A stretch of 64,000 nucleotides of DNA from contig NZ_CP012154.1 in NCBI RefSeq assembly GCF_001187785.1, forward strand, positions 366,501-430,500, written 5' to 3'. Source of the stretch: Wenzhouxiangella marina (GTDB taxonomy: Bacteria > Pseudomonadota > Gammaproteobacteria > Xanthomonadales > Wenzhouxiangellaceae). Of this stretch, positions 51,322-63,425 are shown in pieces (position 1 is the stretch's first letter; every line of letters begins with the position of its first letter). Made by a program: the position numbers and the translations under genes. A model generated the notes under the pieces. It was given only the letters and a program-made list of their open reading frames with translations. It searched no databases and had not been told where the DNA came from.

Positions 51322-51756
51322 ATGAAGGACTTTGAAGAGGTGGTTGTCGCCGTCGATGGGTCGGATGCCTCGATTCGGGCGGCACGCGTTGCGCTGCGTC
51401 TGGCGCGGGATCTGGACGCGCCGCTCGTCCTGCTGCACGTCTTCCCGATGATGAGCGATGACATCGCCGGCGCGCTGGGCCTGAGCGAGGAGGAACTGCT
51501 CGAAATCCGGGACCGTTCGGCGAGGCAGGCGTTTTCCGATGTGCGCAAGGAACTGGGCGAGGCCGAGGTCGAGATTCGTGAAGAGGCGCGCATCGGAGAC
51601 GTCGGCGAGGAAATCATCGACTACCTGGGTGACGCGCCCGACCGAATGCTGGTCATGGGGCGCCGCGGTCAGAACGCCATGAGCGCCCTGTTGCTGGGCA
51701 GCGTTTCGGACAAGGTGATCCGACACAGCCGTTCGCCGGTGACGGTGGTCGGCTGA
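51322..51756 (+). CDS. Universal stress protein (UspA family)
   Basis: A 144-residue single-domain UspA-type protein. It starts VVVAVDGSDASIRAARVAL and has the C-terminal nucleotide-binding motif GRRGQNAMSALLLGSVSDKV (G-2x-G-9x-G(S)), so it belongs to the ATP-binding class. Three starts are in frame (TTG 51301, ATG 51304, ATG 51322). Only 51322 has a Shine-Dalgarno, AGAGGTG, six bases upstream. It is convergent with aroE. Confidence 0.92.
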   Translation: MKDFEEVVVAVDGSDASIRAARVALRLARDLDAPLVLLHVFPMMSDDIAGALGLSEEELLEIRDRSARQAFSDVRKELGEAEVEIREEARIGDVGEEIIDYLGDAPDRMLVMGRRGQNAMSALLLGSVSDKVIRHSRSPVTVVG

Positions 51757-51795
51757 CCTCGCTCCGCGCGGCCCCGCCCGAGCCCCGGCTCCGGT

Positions 51796-52614
51796 CTATT
51801 GCGGACCGGCTTCGCGGAGCGCCGTCAGGGTCGCGTCCATGTCCGGCCGTCGGCCGGTCCAGATCTCGAAGGCCAGCGCCGCCTGGCCGACCAGCATGCC
51901 GAGCCCGTCGTGGCAGGTCAGCGCATGGCTTCGTGCCCAGCGCTCGAGCAGGCCATGGGCCGGCCCGTAATTCAGGTCGTAGATGACGCCATGCTCGGCC
52001 AGCCAGTCAGGGCGGATGATCGGCAATCCGCCTTGATGTCCAAGGCTGGTGGCCTGGATCAACAGATCGAAGCTGCCGGCCGTGGCGTCATGATCCAGGG
52101 CCGCGCCACGAACCGAGCCCAGATGCGCGAAGCGCTCGGCCATGGCCACGGCGCGCTCCGGGCTTCGATTGAGGATCAGTATCTCGGCGGGCTTGCGGCG
52201 AAGCAGCGGGCCGAGGATGCCGGCGGCGGCGCCACCGGCCCCGAGCATCAGCACGCGCTTGCCGCGCAAGTCCAGGCCCAGGCGATCGAAGTCGGCCAGC
52301 AGGCCGGGGCCATCGGTGTTGAAGCCGGCCCAGCCGCCGTCCTCGAAACTCAGCGTGTTGACCGCGCGTGCCTGGCGGGCGGCGGCGTCGATGCGCTGAC
52401 AAAGACGCAAGCCGGCGCTCTTCAGCGGGACCGTCAGATTGACACCCCGGCCTCCGGCCTCGACGAAGGCGCGCAGTCGTTCGGGCAGTTCCTCGGGCCC
52501 CGTGCGCAGGCGCTGGTAGTCCAGTTCGATACCGAACTGACGACCGAAGTGACGGTGGATCTGCGGTGACAGACTGTGCTCGACCGGGTCGCCGAGAACG
52601 GCCAGTTTCAGCAT
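51796..52614 (-). CDS. aroE: Shikimate dehydrogenase
   Basis: AroE reduces 3-dehydroshikimate with NADPH in aromatic amino acid synthesis. The 272-residue protein begins LAVLGDPVEHSLSPQIHRHF and contains the substrate-site motif GVNLTVPLKSAG with the catalytic Lys, FNTDGPGLLAD, and the NADP loop MLGAGGAAAGILGPLL. It is transcribed after hemB with a gap of 18 bases. Confidence 0.96.
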   Translation of the reverse strand: MLKLAVLGDPVEHSLSPQIHRHFGRQFGIELDYQRLRTGPEELPERLRAFVEAGGRGVNLTVPLKSAGLRLCQRIDAAARQARAVNTLSFEDGGWAGFNTDGPGLLADFDRLGLDLRGKRVLMLGAGGAAAGILGPLLRRKPAEILILNRSPERAVAMAERFAHLGSVRGAALDHDATAGSFDLLIQATSLGHQGGLPIIRPDWLAEHGVIYDLNYGPAHGLLERWARSHALTCHDGLGMLVGQAALAFEIWTGRRPDMDATLTALREAGPQ

Positions 52615-52632
52615 GGCTTCGATGCGGCCCGA

Positions 52633-55547
<2,915 letters not shown>

Positions 55548-55636
55548 GGTGCTGGGTCCGGTCGAAGGGGGCGTTGACGAGTCGTTCGGCTGCCTGCAGC
55601 CTAGCCGATCCGGTCCTTCACTTTCTCGGTGGGGGT

Positions 55637-55656
55637 AAATGTTATATCATACGCTT
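55637..55656 (+). promoter_or_regulatory. Zur-like box before the MerC-type gene
   Basis: AAATGTTATA followed by TCATACGCTT. The first ten bases match the left half of the gammaproteobacterial Zur consensus (GAAATGTTATANTATAACATTTC, from memory); the right half matches only partly. It sits 20 bases before the ATG at 55677 and could cover a promoter. Confidence 0.5.
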
Positions 55657-55676
55657 CCGAATGCCGAGACCCTGCC

Positions 55677-56105
55677 ATGGCCGCCGTCTTCAAGCCGAAT
55701 CCACCGAACACTGACGCCGGGTCCGCCCTGGACCGCGCCGGGATCTGTGTATCCGCGGTCTGCCTGGTCCAGTGTCTGCTGCTGCCGGTGCTGGTGCTGG
55801 TCTCGCCCCTCGGTTCCCTGGGCTTTTTCGGCGAAGAAGCCTTTCACTGGCTGCTCTGGTTCCTGATCCTGCCGATCAGCATGGCGGCCTTCGGCCTCGG
55901 ATTCCGCCAGCACGGCAACCGCCGCATGCTGGTGCTGGGCGGGCTGGGCCTGGCCCTGGTGAGCTTCTCCACCTTCTTCGGGCATGAGCTCCTCGGCACC
56001 CTCGGCACGGCCCTGGTGACCTCTCTGGGCGGAGGCCTGCTGATCACCGGACACTGGTTGAATCTGCGCCAGCGTCGGCGCTACTGTCTGCGCACCGGCG
56101 ACTGA
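55677..56105 (+). CDS. MerC-domain membrane protein
   Basis: A 142-residue inner-membrane protein with four hydrophobic helices, resembling the MerC family. The first helix carries the paired-cysteine region (GICVSAVCLVQCLLLPVLV) and a His is found in the second (FHWLLW). MerC proteins move mercury in mer operons, but no other mer gene is here. The Zur-like box upstream suggests a role in zinc homeostasis instead, which is an inference. ATG at 55677 is chosen over a GTG at 55629 that would run through the box. Confidence 0.82.
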   Translation: MAAVFKPNPPNTDAGSALDRAGICVSAVCLVQCLLLPVLVLVSPLGSLGFFGEEAFHWLLWFLILPISMAAFGLGFRQHGNRRMLVLGGLGLALVSFSTFFGHELLGTLGTALVTSLGGGLLITGHWLNLRQRRRYCLRTGD

Positions 56106-56172
56106 ATTCCGGCACCATGGGCGACGTGGTATCGTCCCGCTCAGCCGATTCGATCGCCCACGGAGCCTGTTC

Positions 56173-56475
56173 ATGGCCACGCAGTTTTCGAGCTTCCGCG
56201 AGTTCTATCCCTACTACCTTGACGAGCACCGCGACCGTCGCTGTCGGCGCCTGCATTTCATCGGTTCCTGGCTGGTGCTGATTGCCCTGATCCTGGGCCT
56301 GACCGTGTCACCCTGGTGGCTGATCGTCATGCCCCTGGTCGGCTATGGCTTTGCCTGGATCGGGCATTTCGTCTTTGAAAAGAACCGTCCGGCGACCTTC
56401 AAACATCCCTTCTACAGCCTGCTGGGTGATTGGGTGATGTTCGCCGACATCCTGCGCGGCCGGATCAGCATTTGA
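56173..56475 (+). CDS. DUF962 (Mpo1-like) small membrane protein, copy 1
   Basis: A 100-residue protein with two or three membrane helices. The DUF962 pattern is clear: FREFYPYYLDEHRDRRCRRLHFIGSW (split: FREFYPYYLDEH, then RDRRCRRLHFIGSW), then WIGHFVFEKNRPATFKHPFYSLLGDW. The conserved histidines correspond to the metal ligands of yeast Mpo1, a 2-hydroxy fatty acid dioxygenase. Bacterial short forms have not been assigned. A second DUF962 protein lies 1.2 kb away. Confidence 0.88.
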   Translation: MATQFSSFREFYPYYLDEHRDRRCRRLHFIGSWLVLIALILGLTVSPWWLIVMPLVGYGFAWIGHFVFEKNRPATFKHPFYSLLGDWVMFADILRGRISI

Positions 56476-56550
56476 TCCGCCCTCGTCCCCTGGCGGGCGA
56501 ATATTGCTAGAATCGCCTCCGTCGTCCCTCATCCGAGTCCAGGAAGCATC

Positions 56551-56937
56551 ATGAGCGAGATTCCGTCCGAGCTGCGTTACAGCGAAAGTCACGAGTGGAT
56601 CAGCCAGGAAGACGAAGGCGTGGTCCGCGTCGGTATCACCGACCATGCCCAGGCCCAGCTCGGCGATCTGGTCTTCGTCGAACTGCCCGAGCCGGGCACG
56701 ACCTTCGCCCAGGGCGATGCCTGCGCGGTGGTCGAATCGGTCAAGGCCGCTTCCGACATCTACTGCCCCGTGTCCGGCGAGATCGTGGAGGTCAACGAGA
56801 GCTTGATCGACAGCCCGGAAACGGTCAACAACGACCCGTACTCCGACGGCTGGCTGTTCAGCGTCAAGCTGGAAGACGCGGATGAACTCGAAGGCCTGAT
56901 GGACCACGAGGCCTACCAGGAACACATCGACGAGTAA
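56551..56937 (+). CDS. gcvH: Glycine cleavage system H protein
   Basis: GcvH carries the aminomethyl group on lipoyl-lysine between the P, T and L proteins. The 128-residue protein has the lipoylated K65 in [12 protein letters not shown] and the surrounding hammerhead fold ([23 protein letters not shown]). An AGGAA Shine-Dalgarno is five bases before the ATG, and a TAGAAT at 56508-56513 is a possible -10. gcvP and gcvT are not in the window. Confidence 0.96.
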   Translation: MSEIPSELRYSESHEWISQEDEGVVRVGITDHAQAQLGDLVFVELPEPGTTFAQGDACAVVESVKAASDIYCPVSGEIVEVNESLIDSPETVNNDPYSDGWLFSVKLEDADELEGLMDHEAYQEHIDE

Positions 56938-56944
56938 TCCCTGG

Positions 56945-56960
56945 TGGGCCCCCTGGCCCA
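56945..56960. terminator. Small hairpin between gcvH and nfi
   Basis: TGGGCC-CCCT-GGCCCA is a perfect six-base stem between two convergent genes. It lacks a T-run on either side, so it is only a weak candidate terminator. Confidence 0.35.
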
Positions 56961-56979
56961 TTAGCGGGCCGCATGGCCA

Positions 56980-57633
56980 CTAGTACGCCCCGGCCAGGCG
57001 ATCGGCCTGCCGGATCGGTTCCGGCAGCCGATAGCGGGGCGTGCAGGCCAGCACCAGTTCCACGGCCGTTTCCAGGCTGACGCGATGCCCGACCGAGACG
57101 AACACCGGTCGGACCCCGTCGCGCGTCCTGAGCACCTGACCGATCACTTCCTCGCCGTCGATCAGTGGCTGGCACGATCCTTTCCCCGAGTCCGGCGCGT
57201 CGAAGCGACCGCACAATCGCGACTTGCCGACCCCGATGGTGGCCAGGCCCGTGGCCACGCCCAGGTGACAGGCGATGCCGAGTCTTCGCGGGTGAGCGCG
57301 ACCCTGGCCGTCGCAGAGGACCAGGTCCGGGGTGGCCGAGAGTCCGTCCAGGGCTTTCCGGATGGCCGGCAGCTCCCGGAAGGACAGAAAGCCCGGGATG
57401 TAGGGCAGGGTCGTAGCTTGCTCGACCACCGCCTGCTCGAGTGGCTCCAGCTCCGGGAAACTCAGCAGCACGGCCGCTGCCCGGGTGACGCGGCCGCGTT
57501 CGGGAAAGGCGGCGTCCACGCCGGCGACCGTACGGAGCGGCTGCGGCAGCTGATCCTGCTCGATGACCTTGTCAGCCAGCCGGCGCTGCTGGTCGGCCCA
57601 TTCCCGGGTCAGGCTTGCCCCTTCGGGCGCCAC
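56980..57633 (-). CDS. nfi: Endonuclease V (deoxyinosine-specific)
   Basis: Endonuclease V nicks DNA or RNA one base 3' of deaminated adenine (inosine). The 217-residue protein has the catalytic residues D40 in VAGVDAAF, E87 in PGFLSFRELP and D108 in LVLCDGQGRAHPRRLGIACH. The start is GTG at 57633, since the nearby ATG is out of frame. It lies 13 bases after the DUF962 gene on the same strand. Confidence 0.94.
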   Translation of the reverse strand: MAPEGASLTREWADQQRRLADKVIEQDQLPQPLRTVAGVDAAFPERGRVTRAAAVLLSFPELEPLEQAVVEQATTLPYIPGFLSFRELPAIRKALDGLSATPDLVLCDGQGRAHPRRLGIACHLGVATGLATIGVGKSRLCGRFDAPDSGKGSCQPLIDGEEVIGQVLRTRDGVRPVFVSVGHRVSLETAVELVLACTPRYRLPEPIRQADRLAGAY

Positions 57634-57646
57634 GCCATCCAGTCCG

Positions 57647-58099
57647 TCAGTAGGACCAGCCCATCCGCCGGTAGACGAAGGCCATCAGCCACGCGGGTCC
57701 GATCAGCAGGAAGACCAGGTCCTTGAAGAAGGACGGTTTCTTGCCCTCGATCCTGTGGCCGATGAACTGGCCGATCCAGGCCACGACGAAGACGGTCAGG
57801 GCGATCTGCCAGAGGGGAAAGGGAACGTGTCGTTCGACCAGGACGCACAGGCCCAGCGAGGCCAGCATGAACAGGCCGATGCCGATCGACAGCCGGGGCG
57901 AGAGACTCAGGTAGTAGAGTTGCACGGCGATCGCCGTGACCACCGCCCAGTTCAGCCACTCGATCGGTGACGGGATCGACCAGATGAGCGCGATCACGGT
58001 CCAGAAGATGGCCGGGACGCAGATCCAGTGAATGGTCTTGTTGGTCGGGTTCCGATGGCTTTCGCCGTACTCATCGAGCCAGCTTTGGACGCTTCGCAT
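57647..58099 (-). CDS. DUF962 (Mpo1-like) membrane protein, copy 2
   Basis: A 150-residue membrane protein that is closer to yeast Mpo1 than copy 1: WLDEYGESHRNPTNKTIHWI near the start and WIGQFIGHRIEGKKPSFF in the middle, with four helices in all. The conserved His residues match the iron ligands of the 2-hydroxy fatty acid dioxygenase fold. The ATG at 58099 (MRSVQSWLDEYG) is preferred over an upstream in-frame start. It lies between glnE and nfi on the same strand. Confidence 0.88.
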   Translation of the reverse strand: MRSVQSWLDEYGESHRNPTNKTIHWICVPAIFWTVIALIWSIPSPIEWLNWAVVTAIAVQLYYLSLSPRLSIGIGLFMLASLGLCVLVERHVPFPLWQIALTVFVVAWIGQFIGHRIEGKKPSFFKDLVFLLIGPAWLMAFVYRRMGWSY

Positions 58100-58151
58100 G
58101 GTGAACCACCTGGTGGACAGAATCGGCTTGCAGTCCTCCGATGATAGCGGA

Positions 58152-60695
58152 TCAACCGGACAGGTCAAAGACGGACCGGAAGGCGTCCTGCACGCGTCCG
58201 ATCAGCTCCGCTTCCGCCTGGCCCTCGCCATCGCGCTCGAGCCACTGCCGATGGCGAAACCCGAGCAGGCTGGACCAGTCCTCGATCAAGGGGGCCGCCC
58301 TGCCCGGCTCCAGCCAGCCGATGGCGCCGAGGGCCTCCAGCAGCTGGTCGGGCCGGCGCCGAATGATCAGGTCCGGATGGTCGTGCGCCGAGCACAGCAG
58401 GCCGCACTCGGCGATGAACTGGAGATCGGTCAGCAGGCCCTTGACGGTGCTCTCGGGTCGTTCGGCCCGCTGTCGCTGTCGCATCTCGCCGAGCGCCTGG
58501 CGGACCTCGCTGGCCTCCCGCGCCTGGGTCAGGACTCGGGCGCGGGCCTGGTCGAAGCCCTCCCTGAGCTCCGGATTGCCGGCGACCCAGCGCGCCCGAA
58601 TCAGGGCCTGGTGTTCCCAGGTCCAGGCCTGGCTGGCCTGATAGTCCGCAAAGCGGTCCAGGCGAGAGACCAGCAGGCCCGAGCGGCCGTTGGGCCGCAG
58701 CCGCGTATCGATTTCGAACAGACGCCCCCCGGGCAGGGGTAGCTGCATGAAGCTGATCAGTCGCTGGGCCGTGCGCACCGGGGCCGGCCCCTCGCCGTGC
58801 AGGAAGACCAGATCGAGGTCGGATTCGAAGTGCAACAGGCCCGCGCCCAGATTGCCGTAGGCGATCACGGCCAGGTCGACTTCCCGCTCGCGGATCAGTG
58901 CGAGGACGAGATTCACCGCGGTCTCGGCCACCGAGGCCAGCTGGGCCGCCGCCTCGACAGCGCTCAGCTGGCCGTCGAGCTCGGCCAGGGCGGTGCGCAG
59001 GAATCCGGCCTGGCGCCAGCGCCCGAGTGCGTGCAGGCTGGCTTCCGTGTCGTTCGGGTCGGCTCGCGGAGGGTCCGGCGGTTCACTGCCGTGGATCGGA
59101 TCGAGGAGGTCATCGAGCAGCTGCGGTGCCGCGATGATCCATTCGGCCAGACGCGGGCTGGAGCGAAAGACGCGGACCAGGCGCTCGAGCGTGGCCGGGC
59201 GCTCGTGGAGCAGGGCCAGGTAGGCCGAGCGACGACTGATCTGCTCGATCAGGCGCAACAGCTCGGCCAGACCCATGTCCGGGTTCGGGTGCTTGACCAC
59301 CTCGTCGAGCAGCTCGGGCATCAAGCGTTCCAGACGCCGCCGCCCCTCGGCGCTCAAGGCGCGGCTGGCGGTTCGTCGATGCAGGTTCTGCAGGGCCTCG
59401 GCGATCGGGGCCGGGGCTTCGAAGCCCGCCTGCTCGAGGGTGTCGGTCAGATGCTCGTCGGGTGGCCAGAGGCCCGACGGGTGGACCCGATCCGAATGCG
59501 GGTCCTTGAAGCGCTTGCTGAAATGCTGTCGGACGCGCTCGCGTTGCCGATCGATCCGCTGACTCAGCGCGCCCCAGTCGGTTTCGCCCATCAGTCGGGC
59601 CAGGCGCTCGCGATCCTCGCTCTGCTCGGGCAGATGATGCCCCTGTCGGCCGGTCATGGCCTGCAGGCGATTCTCGAGGATGCGCAGGAATCGGTAGGCG
59701 TCCGCCAGTTCACGGGCCTCGCCATCGGTCACGATATCCAGGCGTCGGCAGGCTCGCAGTGCCGGTAGAAAGCCCGGGACGCGCAGCTCGGCTTCGCGGC
59801 CCCCGCGCAGGATCTGCTGGCTCTGGATCAGGAATTCCAGCTCGCGGATGCCGCCTGGCCCGCGCTTGATGTCGTCGCGCTGACTGTCGGCGCGGCTCTT
59901 GGCGTCGATCTGTGCGTGCAGCTCGCGCAGGCTGTCGAAGATGCCGTAGTCGAGGTAGCGGCGAAACACGAAGGGCTGCAGTGCCTCGATCAGCGCCCGC
60001 CCGGTGGCCAGATCGCCCGCCACCGCATCGGCCTTGAGCCAGGCATAGCGTTCCCAGGCGCGTCCTTCGTTGAGGAAATACTGCTCCATGGCGCCCAGGG
60101 ACCAGACCAGGGCGCCGGAGTCGCCGAAGGGCCGCAGGCGCGTGTCGACGACCCAGACCCGGCCATCGGCGGTCACGGCATCGAGCAGGCGGATCAGCTC
60201 CAGCGCCAGCTTCTTCAGGTAGGCCGCCGAGTCCAGCCGTCTTCGACCGTCACTCTGTCCGCGCGCGCGGTGGACGAAGACCAGGTCGATGTCGGAGTTG
60301 AAGTTCAGCTCGTTGCCGCCGAGCTTGCCCATGCCGATCACGGCCAGGCCGATGGCTTCGCCGTTGCTGTCGAGCAGCTGCCCGTGATCGGCCTCGATGC
60401 GCGCACGGGCCACCGTCAGGGCCAGCTCGATGCACTCCCGGGCCAGCGCCGAGATGGCGGCGCCGGTGTCCTCGATCGTGGCCAGGCCGGTCAGATCGCG
60501 CCATAGGATATGGATCGAGGCCTGCTGGCGAAAGCGGCGCAGGGTGCGTTCGGGCTCGGCGAGCAGGGACTCCGGTGCGGGCTTGGGTACGGGCTGTTCC
60601 GGGGGCGGCATCTCGGGCCAGCGCCGGACGGCTTCATCCACGAAGCGGCTCAGGTGCCGCAATTCCCCGGGCTGTAGTTCGATCGCATGGCTCAT
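58152..60695 (-). CDS. glnE: Glutamine synthetase adenylyltransferase/adenylyl-removing enzyme GlnE
   Basis: GlnE controls glutamine synthetase by adding and removing AMP. The 847-residue protein is about 100 residues shorter than E. coli GlnE, mostly at the N-terminus and in linkers. The N-terminal (removing) nucleotidyltransferase site is canonical: IGMGKLGGNELNFNSDIDLV. The C-terminal (adding) site reads AYGNLGAGLLHFESDLDLVF; the catalytic aspartates are kept but the glycine-rich loop is divergent. KRGPGGIRELEFLIQ lies between. No glnB or glnA is nearby. Confidence 0.95.
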   Translation of the reverse strand: MSHAIELQPGELRHLSRFVDEAVRRWPEMPPPEQPVPKPAPESLLAEPERTLRRFRQQASIHILWRDLTGLATIEDTGAAISALARECIELALTVARARIEADHGQLLDSNGEAIGLAVIGMGKLGGNELNFNSDIDLVFVHRARGQSDGRRRLDSAAYLKKLALELIRLLDAVTADGRVWVVDTRLRPFGDSGALVWSLGAMEQYFLNEGRAWERYAWLKADAVAGDLATGRALIEALQPFVFRRYLDYGIFDSLRELHAQIDAKSRADSQRDDIKRGPGGIRELEFLIQSQQILRGGREAELRVPGFLPALRACRRLDIVTDGEARELADAYRFLRILENRLQAMTGRQGHHLPEQSEDRERLARLMGETDWGALSQRIDRQRERVRQHFSKRFKDPHSDRVHPSGLWPPDEHLTDTLEQAGFEAPAPIAEALQNLHRRTASRALSAEGRRRLERLMPELLDEVVKHPNPDMGLAELLRLIEQISRRSAYLALLHERPATLERLVRVFRSSPRLAEWIIAAPQLLDDLLDPIHGSEPPDPPRADPNDTEASLHALGRWRQAGFLRTALAELDGQLSAVEAAAQLASVAETAVNLVLALIREREVDLAVIAYGNLGAGLLHFESDLDLVFLHGEGPAPVRTAQRLISFMQLPLPGGRLFEIDTRLRPNGRSGLLVSRLDRFADYQASQAWTWEHQALIRARWVAGNPELREGFDQARARVLTQAREASEVRQALGEMRQRQRAERPESTVKGLLTDLQFIAECGLLCSAHDHPDLIIRRRPDQLLEALGAIGWLEPGRAAPLIEDWSSLLGFRHRQWLERDGEGQAEAELIGRVQDAFRSVFDLSG

Positions 60696-60748
60696 GTCCC
60701 GAGCTTAGCCGAGCGGGGTCGGGAAAGGTTGCCGGGTCAACAGAAAAG

Positions 60749-60776
60749 AAGAACCCCGGCCGGAGCCGGGGTTCTT
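60749..60776 (-). terminator. Rho-independent terminator of groESL
   Basis: A perfect 12-base stem (AAGAACCCCGGC and its complement) with a CGGA loop is followed on the minus strand by a T-rich run (TTCTTTTC). It lies 41 bases after the groEL stop codon. Confidence 0.88.
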
Positions 60777-60816
60777 CGGGTCTTGCCTGGCCTGGGAAGG
60801 CCGGAAAGCAGACGGC

Positions 60817-62481
<1,665 letters not shown>

Positions 62482-62507
62482 TCAATGCGTCGATGTGGGC
62501 GCGGTTC

Positions 62508-62798
62508 TCAGGACTCGATGACGGCCATGATGTCGTCTTCACGCATCACCAGCAGTTCTTCGCCGTCGACCTTGACTTCGGTGCCCGAGTACTTGCCGAA
62601 CAGGACGGTGTCGCCGACCTTGACGTCCAGGCCACGCTGCTCGCCGTTGTCCAGGACCTTGCCGTTGCCGACGGCCAGGACTTCACCGCGAATGGGTTTC
62701 TCGGCTGCCGAATCAGGAATGACGATGCCGCCAGGAGTGGTGCGCTCTTCTTCGACGCGCTTGACGATCACGCGATCATGCAAGGGACGCAGATTCAT
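62508..62798 (-). CDS. groES: Co-chaperonin GroES
   Basis: The heptameric lid of GroEL. The 96-residue protein reads [18 protein letters not shown] and contains the mobile-loop [14 protein letters not shown] and the C-terminal [20 protein letters not shown] lies before the ATG at 62798. No CIRCE element and no good sigma-32 promoter was found upstream, only the palindrome noted at 62858. Confidence 0.98.
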   Translation of the reverse strand: MNLRPLHDRVIVKRVEEERTTPGGIVIPDSAAEKPIRGEVLAVGNGKVLDNGEQRGLDVKVGDTVLFGKYSGTEVKVDGEELLVMREDDIMAVIES

Positions 62799-62857
62799 GG
62801 GTGTTCTCCCTTTCAATCCAATGGTTGGTTTCAAATGTCATTGCAAACCCGGCCCGG

Positions 62858-62873
62858 GATTCGATCTCGAATC
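62858..62873. repeat. Perfect palindrome between groES and cutA
   Basis: GATTCGA-TC-TCGAATC, two seven-base arms and a two-base centre, about 60 bases upstream of groES in the groES-cutA gap (62799-63092). It could be an operator or an RNA hairpin. The rest of the gap shows no other feature that I recognise. Confidence 0.5.
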
Positions 62874-63092
62874 CGCGCTCCGGAGGATCTGCTCGGGCGG
62901 CCGGAACGGGCAGAAACTGCGTCGTGCCGGAACCGACTGCCGATACGCCACCCGAAATGGAGCCCGCAGGCGAGCATTTCAAGGGCCCGCGTTCATCGAT
63001 CCTGATCGGCTACCCTTTCGCATCTGGGTTCCGATCGGCGATGGGCTGCCCCTGCGGTCGGCGAGTGAAAGGAGAAACCTTCGGGAGTGCGC

Positions 63093-63425
63093 ATGGATTC
63101 ACCCTTGTTGCTGGTACATACCACCGTCGGGGACAGGCAGGCCGCGGAACGTCTGGCCACGCTGCTGGTCGAAGGTCGGCTGGCGGCCTGCGTGTCGATC
63201 GGCGCGCCGATCACCAGCGTCTATCCCTGGGAGGGTCGGATCGAGTCGGCTGGAGAAGTGCCGCTGACGATCAAGACTTCGCCGGAGCGCTGGCCCGACT
63301 TGCGTCACGCTCTGGTCGAGGCACACTCGTATGATGTGCCCGAGTGTCTGGCCGTTCCGGTACTCGATGGCAACGAGGCCTATCTGGCATGGGCCCGAGA
63401 TTGGATGCATCAGGACAAGAAATGA
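63093..63425 (+). CDS. cutA: Divalent-cation tolerance protein CutA
   Basis: A 110-residue trimeric PII-like protein linked to copper and other metal tolerance; the biochemical role is unsettled. The CutA signatures are LLLVHTTVGDRQAAERLA, LAACVSIGAPITSVYPWEG and the SYDVPECLAVPVLDGNEAYL region. ATG at 63093, five bases after GGGAG, is preferred to the GTG at 63087. It overlaps dsbD by four bases, an order shared with E. coli (cutA-dsbD). Confidence 0.95.
   Translation: MDSPLLLVHTTVGDRQAAERLATLLVEGRLAACVSIGAPITSVYPWEGRIESAGEVPLTIKTSPERWPDLRHALVEAHSYDVPECLAVPVLDGNEAYLAWARDWMHQDKK

Noticed and set aside
55677-56105. Mercury-resistance operon
   Set aside because: Only a MerC-type gene is present; no merA, merT, merP or merR is nearby.
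62840-62900. tRNA-like sequence around the palindrome
   Set aside because: The TTCGA stretch recalls a T-loop, but no acceptor or anticodon stem can be built and the GGTTCRANNCC pattern is not met.
62799-63092. CIRCE element or sigma-32 promoter for groESL
   Set aside because: TTAGCACTC-N9-GAGTGCTAA is absent, and no CTTGAA with CCCCAT at suitable spacing was found on the minus strand.
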